NCBI GenBank assembly: GCA_964510785.1
Contig: CAZECM010000008.1
Location: 1 to 64,000, forward strand
DNA: 64,000 nt
Direction: 5' to 3'
Source of the DNA: JAAYZM01 sp964510785
GTDB taxonomy: Bacteria > Actinomycetota > Actinomycetes > Actinomycetales > Cellulomonadaceae
Shown: positions 26,218 to 35,200 of the stretch, piece after piece
Numbering within the stretch: the first letter of the stretch is position 1
Layout of the letters: each line of letters starts with the position of its first letter
Translations under genes and position numbers: made by a program
Notes under the pieces: generated by a model
Told to the model about the DNA's origin: nothing
The model's input: only the letters and a program-made list of their open reading frames with translations
Databases searched by the model: none

Positions 26218-26718
26218 ATGAGCACCATGTACAACGCGGTGATCGACGTCGGGCGCGTCGAGCCGCTCGACGAGTACCTCGATCAGCTCGACGGCTACCA
26301 CGCCGTCCTCGCCGGTACGCCGGCCGGCACGCTCGAGGTCATCATCAGCCTGCCCGCCGAGTCCCTGCGCCAGGCCGCCACGACCGCCCTCGCCGTCGTC
26401 GAGGCGGCCGGGCTCACCCCGCGCACCCTCGACGTGCTCACGAGCGAGGACTTCGACGCCCGGCACGCCGACGACGACGGCGAGACGATCTCCGTGGCCG
26501 AAGCCGCCGAGCTGCTCGGCGTCACGCCGTCGGCCGTCCGGCAGCGCCTCGGCTCCGGCAGCCTGCCCGGGCGCCGCGTCGGCCGCGACTGGCGCCTGCC
26601 CAAGGCCGGCGTCGAGCAGCTCGCCGCCGGCCAGTTCCGCGGCATCGGCCCCGACGACGCCGCGGCGATCGCCGAGAAGCGTGCGCGCAGTCAGCGCCGC
26701 TACACCGGGACCGAGTAG
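26218..26718 (+). CDS. Excisionase-type HTH protein, possible HicB-like antitoxin/regulator, 166 aa
   Basis: The N-terminal ~75 residues have an alternating strand-helix pattern (NAVIDVGRVEPLDEYLDQL, TLEVIISLPAES). The C-terminal part holds a MerR/excisionase-type HTH (ISVAEAAELLGVTPSAVRQRL, GSLPGRRVGRDWRLP). The two-part layout recalls HicB antitoxins, where an N-terminal toxin-binding domain is joined to a DNA-binding domain. AGGAGG lies 7 nt before ATG 26218. An excisionase role is an alternative, as it lies near integrase. Confidence 0.6.
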   Translation: MSTMYNAVIDVGRVEPLDEYLDQLDGYHAVLAGTPAGTLEVIISLPAESLRQAATTALAVVEAAGLTPRTLDVLTSEDFDARHADDDGETISVAEAAELLGVTPSAVRQRLGSGSLPGRRVGRDWRLPKAGVEQLAAGQFRGIGPDDAAAIAEKRARSQRRYTGTE

Positions 26719-26747
26719 CCCACTACTGCCCCGGGCACGACGAAGCG

Positions 26748-26781
26748 GCCCCCGCCCACCCCGAGAGGGGTGGACGGGGGC
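26748..26781. terminator. Bidirectional terminator hairpin
   Basis: 15-bp stem with one mismatch (26748-26762 with 26767-26781) and 4-nt GAGA loop. It lies between the convergent HTH and holin genes and probably ends both the lysogeny module and the late operon. Confidence 0.75.
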
Positions 26782-26799
26782 GCCGTGTGTCGTGGAGGG

Positions 26800-27168
26800 C
26801 TAGACGTGCGTGTTCAGCACCAGCTCGATGCCCTCACGGGCAGGGTCACCCTCGTCGAGGGCGGCGCGCAGCGCGACCAGGGACTTCCACTGCTCGGTGC
26901 CCCTGGCGATCACAGGGGCCGGGTCAGGGTTCGCGGCGAGCCACGGCACCCACACCGCGAGGAAGTCCTCGACCTGACTCAGCGCCATCACACGCGTGAT
27001 CGCCGAGGAGACCGCGAGCGCGATCACCGCGCCCGGGCCAAGCCTGGACGGGTCGCCGTCGGCGATCGCCTCGAGCACGAACGGCACGAGCGCCGCGAGC
27101 CCGGGCACGAACTGGAAGATGGTGCGAACGACGGTGCGCACCGGGTGTCGGGTCTGCGTGGTGGTCAT
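26800..27168 (-). CDS. Putative holin, 122 aa
   Basis: Two membrane segments (about residues 17-35 and 46-64) separated by a short turn with DGDPSRLGP, a basic N-terminus and a soluble C-terminal tail. Such small proteins next to an endolysin form the lysis pore. The start lies 2 nt after the endolysin stop. It is the last gene of the late operon. Confidence 0.75.
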   Translation of the reverse strand: MTTTQTRHPVRTVVRTIFQFVPGLAALVPFVLEAIADGDPSRLGPGAVIALAVSSAITRVMALSQVEDFLAVWVPWLAANPDPAPVIARGTEQWKSLVALRAALDEGDPAREGIELVLNTHV

Positions 27169-27170
27169 GG

Positions 27171-27926
27171 TCAGTCCTCTCCTGCCAGGACCGCCGCGAA
27201 GCGCTCCACGACGGCTTGGGCGATCTTGTCGGCGTCCTTGGTGGGCAGCCCGGCCACCGCCTGGGTGACAGCGGCGCGCACGTCGGCGGCGAGCAGGGGT
27301 CGCAACTCGCGGGCGACGTCGGCGGCCGAGACGCTGGTGCCCTTGTTGACGGCCTGCTCGATTGCCTTGGTGTGGGCGAGCAGGGTGCGTACGTCGCGGC
27401 GTACGTACACGTTCTGCTGTAGGCCCAGGCGCACGGTCATCGTCGACGAGTTGTTGATGTCCGCTGCGGCCGGAGAGAGCTTGTTCTTGTGCTCGGAGAC
27501 CGCCTCGGCGATCTCCTTGATCTGCTTCTTGCTGATCTCAACCTCAGCCATGTCGTCCTCCAGGTGGGTATCGTGAGTGATGCGGTACTCGAAGTGCCAC
27601 GGCTCGCTGGCGATGGGGCGGTGCCAGCCGTGCTTCGCGCCGTTCTTGATGAGCCACGCGCGGGTTGGGTTGTCGACGTCGACGGCGCGGCCGCCGCGGT
27701 CCTTGGTGTCCTTGGGGCGGTAGACGTGCTTGGACTCCTTGGGGTGCGCCGCGAGCGGTGGCCACCCCGGCTTGCCCTGGTTGTTGTAGAGCTCCCACTG
27801 GCGCGCTTCGGTCCGAGACGACGAGGTGAGCCCCCCTGCGGGCATGCCGGCGGCCGCCATCCGCTTCCACGACGCGGCCGACTCCGGAGCGAGGGTGTGA
27901 CCTCCGCCGATGCTCACGAGTGACAT
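27171..27926 (-). CDS. Endolysin, M15-type D-Ala-D-Ala carboxypeptidase fold, 251 aa
   Basis: Zinc-peptidase residues are seen in SKHVYRPKD and GRAVDVD and in the C-terminal HFEY of WHRPIASEPWHFEY, the M15 (VanY-like) plan. It should cleave the peptidoglycan stem or cross-bridge at lysis. From about residue 125 a helical region (KKQIKEIAEAVSEHK and later Ala-rich repeats) probably forms a cell-wall-binding or oligomerisation part. It lies next to the holin. Confidence 0.85.
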   Translation of the reverse strand: MSLVSIGGGHTLAPESAASWKRMAAAGMPAGGLTSSSRTEARQWELYNNQGKPGWPPLAAHPKESKHVYRPKDTKDRGGRAVDVDNPTRAWLIKNGAKHGWHRPIASEPWHFEYRITHDTHLEDDMAEVEISKKQIKEIAEAVSEHKNKLSPAAADINNSSTMTVRLGLQQNVYVRRDVRTLLAHTKAIEQAVNKGTSVSAADVARELRPLLAADVRAAVTQAVAGLPTKDADKIAQAVVERFAAVLAGED

Positions 27927-28013
27927 GGGGTGCTCCTCACGGGTGGTGGGCAGGCTTGGCTCCCCGCAACCCGCGGCTCTACAGCGGCACGGGGCGGGGG
28001 CGAACGAGGGGTG

Positions 28014-28292
28014 CTACAGGTCGTGCGGGCGAGCCGGTGGGGGCGGCGGCTTGCCCTGCCAGATGTGCGCCTCGAGGACATCGACGAAGTCGCCGAGACG
28101 GCGGATCGTCACTGCGTCCTGCCGGCGTAGAGCCCAGAGCTCCACGACCTGCCCCTCGAGCTCGGCGAGTCGGCGCCGGTCGGACTCACGGGCCGAGATC
28201 TCGACGCCCCGGGCGGTCGTGCGGGAGACCAGCCAGGCGCCCCCGATCGAGACGACGGCGGTGATCAGAACGGCAGCGAGGTTCAGATCCAC
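28014..28292 (-). CDS. Small membrane protein with coiled coil, 92 aa
   Basis: One N-terminal membrane helix (about residues 4-22), a charged coiled-coil stretch (about 28-70, ESDRRRLAELEGQVVEL) and a Pro-rich tail. It is located between the fiber cassette and the endolysin. It could be a second holin, an antiholin or a spanin-like protein; the sequence does not decide. Confidence 0.6.
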   Translation of the reverse strand: MDLNLAAVLITAVVSIGGAWLVSRTTARGVEISARESDRRRLAELEGQVVELWALRRQDAVTIRRLGDFVDVLEAHIWQGKPPPPPARPHDL

Positions 28293-28305
28293 GGCACCCC
28301 CTGAT

Positions 28306-28375
28306 TCCGATAAGGCGTATTACGCCTGCGTCGACGGGGCGTGGGTCGTGCTGTGGCAGGACAGCGGATGGGTGG
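28306..28375 (+). repeat. Left arm of 70-bp inverted repeat, fiber switch
   Basis: Matches the reverse complement of 28967-29036 at 67 of 70 positions, with identical runs of 25 and 30 bases. It encodes the shared peptide from SDKAYYACVDGAW to VLWQDSGWV in the same codon phase as the right arm. Confidence 0.95.
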
Positions 28376-28674
28376 CGTGCTCGCTGCAATCTGGCTACAC
28401 GGGCTCACCGCAGGTCCGCCGCATCGGCATGACCGTGCACTATCGGGGCTCTGTGTCACCGACCGCAGGGAACTTCGCCGCAGGTGCCGCCGTGAATGTC
28501 GCCACGTCCCCAGTCGGCTTCCGCCCCGGAACCAACGTCGTCGGCGCACTCGGGTTCGGCGGCACAACTTCCGGCGCGTACAACATCAACGGCGGGACAG
28601 GGCTCATCACGCTGCGTCCGATCTCCGCGGCGACATCCGCCGACCTGAGTAGCATCACGCCCTACCTGAGCTAA
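28306..28674 (+). pseudogene. Silent alternative fiber C-terminal cassette, 122 codons
   Basis: An open frame without start or ribosome-binding site. It begins with the shared segment and continues with an alternative domain (SLQSGYTGSPQVRRIG, HYRGSVS, GFRPGTNVVGALGFGG, ending SSITPYLS). The domain is paralogous to the expressed fiber tip: GFT/GYT, LQVR/PQVR and RGRVS/RGSVS match in order. Its TAA (28672-28674) abuts the expressed gene stop on the other strand. Inversion between the repeats would fuse it in frame to the 61-residue constant part, giving a 183-aa fiber. It would then be expressed; at present it is archival. Confidence 0.8.
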
Positions 28675-29219
28675 CCGCGTGTCCACGAGAGGTTCAGCTG
28701 GACGATGTGCGTGGCTGCCGTGCTCGTGGAGACGGATAGGGCACCACCCGAGGTAAGGACCGCAACGGCGTTCACCGCGGCGCTCGTCCCCGCCATCGCG
28801 GACATTCGCAACGCCGATGCAGGTCGGTAGGCGGCGGCCACGTTGCCGATTTGCTGCGCGGGAACGGTGAACGCGCCGCTGACGCGCCCCCGCATATAGA
28901 CGAGGTGGCCGAGGCCGCGGACCTGCAGCGTCTCCGTGTTCGTGAACCCGCCCAGAAGCGGCACGTCCACCCATCCGCTGTCCTGCCACAGCACGATCCA
29001 GGCCCCGTCGACGCAGGCGTAATACGTCTTATCGGAGTCGACATAGCAGGACATACCCGACACCGGGGACGGGATCGCGGCGTCGCGGGCCGCGGTCGAC
29101 GCGAAGCGCATGTTGGAGCGCCCCGCGATCCACGCGACGATCGCGGACATCTGCGCGGGCCCGTCCGGTGGGTCGGAGGGGTCGGGGTATGGTCCGCCCT
29201 GGATCGGCTCATTCGCCAT
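28671..29219 (-). CDS. Tail fiber/receptor-binding protein with exchangeable tip, 182 aa
   Basis: The N-terminal constant part (residues 1-61: PYPDPSDPPDGPAQM, FASTAARDAAIPSPVSGMSCYVD) is typical of siphovirus tail-tip adaptors. It is followed by the shared 23-residue segment and a variable ~98-residue C-terminal domain (GGFTNTETLQVRGLG, VYMRGRVSGAF). The C-terminal domain probably contacts the host receptor. The variable end lies exactly inside the inverted-repeat-bounded segment. The start overlaps the upstream gene by 11 nt. Confidence 0.75.
   Translation of the reverse strand: MANEPIQGGPYPDPSDPPDGPAQMSAIVAWIAGRSNMRFASTAARDAAIPSPVSGMSCYVDSDKTYYACVDGAWIVLWQDSGWVDVPLLGGFTNTETLQVRGLGHLVYMRGRVSGAFTVPAQQIGNVAAAYRPASALRMSAMAGTSAAVNAVAVLTSGGALSVSTSTAATHIVQLNLSWTRG
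28967..29036 (-). repeat. Right arm of 70-bp inverted repeat, fiber switch
   Basis: Lies inside the expressed fiber gene at the constant/variable border and pairs with 28306-28375 (three mismatches). The segment between the arms is 591 bp. Confidence 0.95.
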
Positions 29220-29424
29220 CAGTGGCCTCCTCGGGCTCGGGTGCGGTGTGGGGCTCTGGGTAGTCCGCGGCGATCGCCAGAGCGGACGTAGGCGTGAGCA
29301 CGACGGCCTTCGCGTCGGCGGGCAACCCGAACGCGGCGGCGACCTCAGCGAACGTCATGGCAGAGCCGTCGGCGGGGGTGGGCGGCGGGAGTTCCTCGGT
29401 GTCCTCGGTGGCTGGCTCGGTCAT
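29209..29424 (-). CDS. Small acidic phage tail-region protein, 71 aa
   Basis: Glu/Pro-rich ends surround a short helical core (MTFAEVAAAFGLPADAKAVVL). It lies between the tail-tip and fiber genes and overlaps the fiber start by 11 nt. Possibly a connector or assembly helper; no family recognised. Confidence 0.5.
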   Translation of the reverse strand: MTEPATEDTEELPPPTPADGSAMTFAEVAAAFGLPADAKAVVLTPTSALAIAADYPEPHTAPEPEEATDGE

Positions 29425-29437
29425 CTGGGCCTCCTCG

Positions 29438-30253
29438 TCACGGGGTGGTGTAGGTGACTGTCACCTGGAGCGACGTCGGCGTTTCGAGGGTGAGGTAGTC
29501 GGTGTAGGTCGACGAGTAGATCCCGAAGCCGCGAATCGTCCCCGCCAGCCACGCGGTCACCCACGCCGACGGCAAATCCCACTGCACGGTCTGTCCGACC
29601 TGAACCGTCCCCGGGCGCCACGGGCCAAACCCCGGCACGAACGACGGCGCGCCCGACGGGTTGGCCGTGTAGGCGTGCCCGTACACCACAGGAGTGTTGT
29701 TTGTGCCGTCGGGGTATGCGGACTGCCTACGCCGCGCCCGCAGCTTCGCGGTCTGGATCACTGCGCCGGAGGGCAACAACGCCGCCAACGAGCTCGCTGA
29801 GTAGCGCACGATCCCGGCCTCGATGTAGGTCGCGATGAGGATGCTCCCAGAGGCGTTGCGCTGGTCCCGGCGACCCTGCGCGATCGGCCAGATCTGGCTC
29901 GAGGGCTCGGTGTTCCACACCCACGACGAGCCCGACATGTCTCGTGACCCCATGTGCACGACAGACGGGACGATGACCTCGGTGATCGGCACCGGCGGTG
30001 CCGCGTTGGCGAGGTCCTTGGAGAGCTTGCCGAGCACGACCCACGCTCCGTCGGCGCGCACGACCACGACGAAGTCCGTCACGGCTGGCACGTACGTGGA
30101 GACCCACCGGACTCCGGTGACGACGGCGCCAGCGAGGTTCACCGACAGCGCGGCGTTCGTGGCGTCGATCGCCGTGACGACGCCGAGGCGGATGCTCGCG
30201 CTCTTGGCGTCCATGCGGGTGCGACGCAGCAGCTCGACCGCGAGGGCGCTCAT
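29438..30253 (-). CDS. Minor tail/tail-tip protein, 271 aa
   Basis: The N-terminal 80 residues have a small beta-barrel pattern (IRLGVVTAIDATNAALSVNL, ADGAWVVLGKL) found in phage base-plate OB-fold proteins. The C-terminal half is beta-rich (SSQIWPIAQGRRDQRNAS, TVTYTTP) like a carbohydrate-binding domain. It overlaps the upstream tail gene by ATGA. It probably forms part of the adsorption tip. Confidence 0.65.
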   Translation of the reverse strand: MSALAVELLRRTRMDAKSASIRLGVVTAIDATNAALSVNLAGAVVTGVRWVSTYVPAVTDFVVVVRADGAWVVLGKLSKDLANAAPPVPITEVIVPSVVHMGSRDMSGSSWVWNTEPSSQIWPIAQGRRDQRNASGSILIATYIEAGIVRYSASSLAALLPSGAVIQTAKLRARRRQSAYPDGTNNTPVVYGHAYTANPSGAPSFVPGFGPWRPGTVQVGQTVQWDLPSAWVTAWLAGTIRGFGIYSSTYTDYLTLETPTSLQVTVTYTTP

Positions 30254-31398
30254 GTCGCGGCCGCCCGCACGTCACGGGTGGACATCGGGAACTGCCCACC
30301 AGGGGTGAACGGGACCGTGAAGGAGTCCAAGATGTGCCGGCGCACCGTGCCTGCAGGGTCAGTCGGGTCGGAGATGACGTCGACGACGTCGCACGCCTCG
30401 AGCGCAGCGTTCGGCACCGACGACAGGTCCAGCGAGCGCGCTGCGCCGGTGTGCAGAGCGAGACTCGTCTGCGCGATCGCTCGAGCCTGGTCGAGGCTCG
30501 TCACCGCGGGGTTGGACTCGAAGTGCGGGGCACGCCCCCAGAACCCTGCGCCCGGGTCTCCGTACCTGGTGGGCGAGCTCGGATCGTCGTCGTACACCGT
30601 GGCCTGCAGCGGGGCGAAGTCGCCGCTCGGCGACTCGCCGCGGACCACCACGGCGTTGCGTACGTCCGACCGCGAAGCCGAGGACGACGCCCGGACCAGC
30701 ACACCGCCCGCGCCGGCCTTGATCTGCCACACCGGCGGGGAGTCCACCGTGGGCAGATCCGCGATCACGATGCGGCCCCACGGGTCCGCGTACACCTGGG
30801 CGGGGATCGAGGCCGCGAGCGCGGTGATCGCGCCCCAGCGGTCCTCCTCGACGGTCATGGTTGGTACGCGGGCGTCGCGGGTGGCCTGGGCGACGACCTC
30901 GACGTCGGCGAGGGTCTCGTGGACGAGCTGGCCGATCAGAGACTGAGCTGAGGGGCCGGAGATCGTGCGGGGCTGGACGAAGCGATCGTCGACGATCCAT
31001 GCCTCGCGGGAGCGGCCGCGGACGGTGACCTCGCCGTCGTGGGAGATCGGTCCGTCGACGTCGTCGACGCGGAACACGCCGAGGGGGATGGTCTCGACGG
31101 CGCCACCGATGTAGTGGAGCTGCCACCACACGGTGATCTCCTGGCCCGAGTTGGACAGCGGGTCGGTGTGGTGGGCGGGCAGGGCGGGGACCTGGGTGTA
31201 GGGGCCGGTCTTCAGTCGCGGGGCAACAGAGAGCGTCAGCTCGCGGCGCGTATCACGGCCCCGGGAGACAGAGACGGAGCCGCCCGTGACGGGGAGGCCG
31301 GTGTAGAGACGCTCACCGCCCCGGTCGACGTTCGCGCGCACGGAGATCTGCTGCGGTGAGGCGAGCGCGGCGAGGAAGCCCTCGGAGACTTGCAGCAC
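30250..31398 (-). CDS. Minor tail protein (tail-tip/Tal-like, DUF5047-type), 382 aa
   Basis: Contains GSVSVSRGRDTRRELTLSV and GVFRVDDVDG, EVTVRGRSREAWIVDDRF, the recurrent plan of actinophage proteins encoded just after the distal tail gene. GTG 31398 lies one base after the previous stop. It is inferred to build the tip below the tape measure. Confidence 0.7.
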   Translation of the reverse strand: MLQVSEGFLAALASPQQISVRANVDRGGERLYTGLPVTGGSVSVSRGRDTRRELTLSVAPRLKTGPYTQVPALPAHHTDPLSNSGQEITVWWQLHYIGGAVETIPLGVFRVDDVDGPISHDGEVTVRGRSREAWIVDDRFVQPRTISGPSAQSLIGQLVHETLADVEVVAQATRDARVPTMTVEEDRWGAITALAASIPAQVYADPWGRIVIADLPTVDSPPVWQIKAGAGGVLVRASSSASRSDVRNAVVVRGESPSGDFAPLQATVYDDDPSSPTRYGDPGAGFWGRAPHFESNPAVTSLDQARAIAQTSLALHTGAARSLDLSSVPNAALEACDVVDVISDPTDPAGTVRRHILDSFTVPFTPGGQFPMSTRDVRAAAT

Positions 31399-31399
31399 G

Positions 31400-32212
31400 T
31401 CAGGCGCCCTGCTGCAGGTCGAACCACGAGTCCACGGCGTCGAGCAGATCGGCCCAGGTGGCGTGGGTCTCGATGACCGACTGCCAGGACACGCCCGGGA
31501 TGCCGCGGCCCTCGCCGGCGGGGACCTCAGTGCGCTCGACGTCGAGGGACCACCAGCGCTCGGCGAAGTCCTCGAACCCACCCGGGTTCGAGCGGGTGAC
31601 GGTGGACACGTAGTACCACCCGGCGGACAGGTCCGTGGTGCCCACGGGCTGCAGCAGCAGTACTCGGCCGGCACGGAGTGACTCGTCGAGGCGGGCCGTA
31701 TGGGCGCCGCGCTGGGTGGTGAGCCCGACCTTGGTGCGGTCGGCGGAGACGCCGCCCCACTGTGCGGTGGTCTGGGCGACGGTGCCCGCGCCGAGGATCT
31801 GGTAGGTGCCGCCGATCGTGGCGGACTGGATGTCTGCGAGCTCACGGAAGCGCGTGCACACGGTGAGCGAGGGGCGACCGGGGACCTTCACCCACAGCCC
31901 CTCGGCCGCACCGTTCGTGGTGAGCGCGACGGTCACGACCTTCACGACGGCGCCGCCGGCGGCATACCCGGTCAGCTCGTACGTGACCGGGGACTCGAGC
32001 GGGGCCTCGGAGTCCGATCCGACGAAGTAACCGCCGACGACGGCGAGCTCGTCGACGCCGCGCACGGGGATGTCGGGTGTGCCGGCGACCTGGCGCACGA
32101 TCGTGATCACCTCGACCGACGAGGGCCACATGCCGCCGTCGACGATGAGGTTCACGGCCGCCCACGCGGGGTCGAACGTCGCTTCGAGGATCCCGTCCGG
32201 GCTCGTGGGCAT
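31400..32212 (-). CDS. Distal tail (Dit-like) minor tail protein, 270 aa
   Basis: First gene after the tape measure. It has beta-rich halves (LIVDGGMWPSSVEVITIVRQ, GWYYVSTVTRSNPGGFEDFAE) as in siphovirus distal tail or tail-component proteins. ATG 32212 has GAGG upstream and lies 2 nt after the tape-measure stop. Role is inferred mainly from position. Confidence 0.7.
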   Translation of the reverse strand: MPTSPDGILEATFDPAWAAVNLIVDGGMWPSSVEVITIVRQVAGTPDIPVRGVDELAVVGGYFVGSDSEAPLESPVTYELTGYAAGGAVVKVVTVALTTNGAAEGLWVKVPGRPSLTVCTRFRELADIQSATIGGTYQILGAGTVAQTTAQWGGVSADRTKVGLTTQRGAHTARLDESLRAGRVLLLQPVGTTDLSAGWYYVSTVTRSNPGGFEDFAERWWSLDVERTEVPAGEGRGIPGVSWQSVIETHATWADLLDAVDSWFDLQQGA

Positions 32213-32214
32213 GG

Positions 32215-35200
32215 TTACCCTCCCGTCGAGGCGTAGCGGACCGAGCGGGCGACGTCGGCGAGCTCGGCCTGGACGATGCCGCGCACCGGCTGGCCGTCGA
32301 CCAGGAGCGTGAGTGCGGCGCCGTCGAGCGCACGGGCGAGACTGCCAGCGTCGAGGACCGTGGTGACCGTGACCGGGGTGGGCTGCACGATGATCGGCCC
32401 CTGACCGGGCCACGTGTTGCCGGAGTTGATGTGCTCGAGCGCCTGCCGGTTCACCTTCGTCGCCGCAGCGTTCACGACGAACTCACCATTGCTCAGGCGC
32501 GCCGCGATCGAGTCCGACGTCGACGTGCCCGGGCCGGCGATGTAGCCGCCGGCGAACTTCTTGACGACGTTGCCCTTCTTGTCGAGCTTCAAGCCGAGTG
32601 CGTCGAGGAACTCCTCAGCCATTCCCTTGCCGGCCTTGGCGATCACCTTGTTGATCCGCTCCTGCTCCTGCTCGAGTCCGACCACGAACGCCTCCGCGGC
32701 CGCCAAGCCGCCCTCGTGGAACCCCTCGGTCACGTACTGACCCGCGGCGTCGGAGAACTTCTTGAGGTCCTCGTAGGCGGCGTTCAGGGCGTTGACCTGG
32801 GCAGGGCCGCCAGCGAGCAGCGCGTCGGCGACGAGGCTCCCCTCCTCCGAGCCGAGCATCGCGATCTCCTGCAGGATCACCCCCGAGGCGCCCATGTCCG
32901 CCAGGCGCTTGAGCTTGTTCGCGAACGCCCGAATCTTTGCCGCCCGCTCCTGAGCGCCAGCGACGAGATCCGCGGCCGTCACCGACGCGGGCGTGCCCTT
33001 CTTGGTGACCTGCTCGTGCCAGACGTTCCCGCGCCCATCGGTGCGCTGCACCGTCTCGACCTCGTCCTCCGTGGCTGCCTTGATCGACGAGCGCAGCGAC
33101 TGCTCACCCTGCAGCGCGGACGAAACCCCGTCGGCGATCTGGGCGAGCTGGGCGACGTTGTCGCGGGCGTCGGCGAGCTTCGCCTCGACCTTCTCCGCCT
33201 GGGCGTAGAGCTTGGTGAGGTTGCGCTCGGCATCGCGCGCCGCGTCCTTCAGCGCGGCGCGCTGCTTCTTGGACAGATCCTTGTTGCGCGACGCCTCGAG
33301 CATCTCGTCGATGACGGAGTACGCGCCTGACAGACCCGAGGACACCCGGTCCACGGTGTCGCCGCGGCGCACGTCGACGCGCAGCTCGCGCTCCGCCTCG
33401 GAGAGACGCTCCTGGCGAGCCTGAGCCTCGCGCAGCTCCTGACGAGCGGCAGACTCGGCCTTGCGGGCACGCTCCACGCGCTTACGGGCGTCCTCGCGAG
33501 CGCTCTTGTCCTTCGACCCCCGGACGGCGTCAGCGGCCTTCTGAGCGTCCTTCAGCTCCTTCGCGGCGTCGCGGTAGGCCTCCCGCGCGGACTTGGTCTG
33601 CCCGCGCGCCCAGGACACACGCCCGCCCGAGGCGAACCCCGGCAGGACGTCCGCACCGGAGTTGATCGCATCGAGCAGCGACAGGTTCCTCGCCGTCGCT
33701 GCCGCGTTCACCACGTACTCCCCGGACGCGGCCCGGATGAGCATGTTGTCCTTCGACGACGGCGCACCCGGCAGACGACCGCCCGACGCGCGGCCGATGC
33801 TCGTCGACGACCGTGCCGGCTCGAACGTCACCGCGACGCGACGGCCGTTGAGGTCGGTGATCCACCGCTCGACGTCCGCCGTCGCGCCCGCCAGATCCGC
33901 ATCGACCTCGATCACAGGGTTGCGGATCGCCTCGAGCTCGGCGGAGAACTGCTCGGTCGCCTCCGCGCCCTTGTTCCCGAAGAGCGTGACCACCTTCGCG
34001 AGCTCGGCGTCGCTCATCTTCCCGAAGAGCTCGACCTGGGCCGCCCCCTCGGGGCCGAGCGCCGTCAGCTCGTCTAGAAGATCGCCAGCAGCGCCCTGCA
34101 GCTCCTCAGGGAGCTTGCGCGCCCGCCCGGCGAGCTCGAGCATGTTCTGCTCCCACTCCTCCTGGGCAGCAACCTGACGCTCGAGCTCGGCGATGTAGTC
34201 GTCGACCTTGACCGGGAAGTCACCGAGGAAGTCCTCCCACGAGTCCTCGGTGCTCTCCGTGGCCGCCGCGGCCGCCTCGGCCAGCTCACGGTTCTTCTCC
34301 ACCACGGCGTCGAAGGCGTCCTGCAGGTCGATGAACTCCGCCGACGCACCCGAAGCCATGTCGCGCCACGCCTCGAGGGCCTTCGCAGCCTCCTCGGACA
34401 TCTCGCCGGTGTAGCCCATCGACTCGGCCAACTCGCGTGCCGACTCAGAGGCCGTGGTCTGCTCGACGTCGGCGGCCGCGAGCGCCTCGGCGTAGCCCGG
34501 CAGGTGCTCGCGAAGCTCGTCCATCGAGTACTTCGTCTGGTCGACCTGGGAGTAGAGGAGCTCGAGACCTTCGGCGGCGTGCTCGGGGTGACCCGCCGCA
34601 ACCATCTGCGCCAGAGCGGTATCCCACGCCTCGAAGGCGGCCTTCGAGTCGTGGACCGAGGAGACATAGGTAGTGCCGAAGACGTCGTCGAGCTTCGATG
34701 CCCACAGGTCGAGCTTCCGGGTGATGCCTCCGTTGCCGGTGATCGCGTCGAGCGCTTCGGTGACGTCGTCGATGTTCTTGAAGGATGCGAACATGTCCGT
34801 CGACGCCGCGGCGTCCATGTCGAGTATCAGCTTCGTGAGCTCTGCGACGCCGGGGATCGCGCGGCCCGCGCCGTCCGAGAGGTTGGTGAGCGCGTCGGTC
34901 AGGTAGATGACACCGAGCGCGGCACCCGCGATGCCGGCGGCCTTGCCGAGCCCCCTGAGGCCGGCGGACGCGCGGGGGGCGACGGTGCTCAGGGAGCGGA
35001 TGAGCTTGTAGGTCTCACCGATGCGGGGAGCGAGCAGCAGGAAGGTGCCCGCAAGGAGTCCGCCCGTCGCGGCGATGCCGGCGAGCTTGCCAAGCGCGCT
35101 CTGCGCGGCCGGGTCGAGGTTCGAGAACCACTGCGCCAGGTCGGCGACGCCGTCGGCGGCGTCAGCGACTGCCGGCAAGAACGAGTCGCCGATCGTGATC

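Noticed and set aside
27910..28674. A long plus-strand open frame ending at 28674 as one 254-aa gene
   Set aside because: Its first half is antisense to endolysin and the small membrane protein gene and shows no protein character; only the part from 28306 resembles a protein, as the silent fiber cassette.
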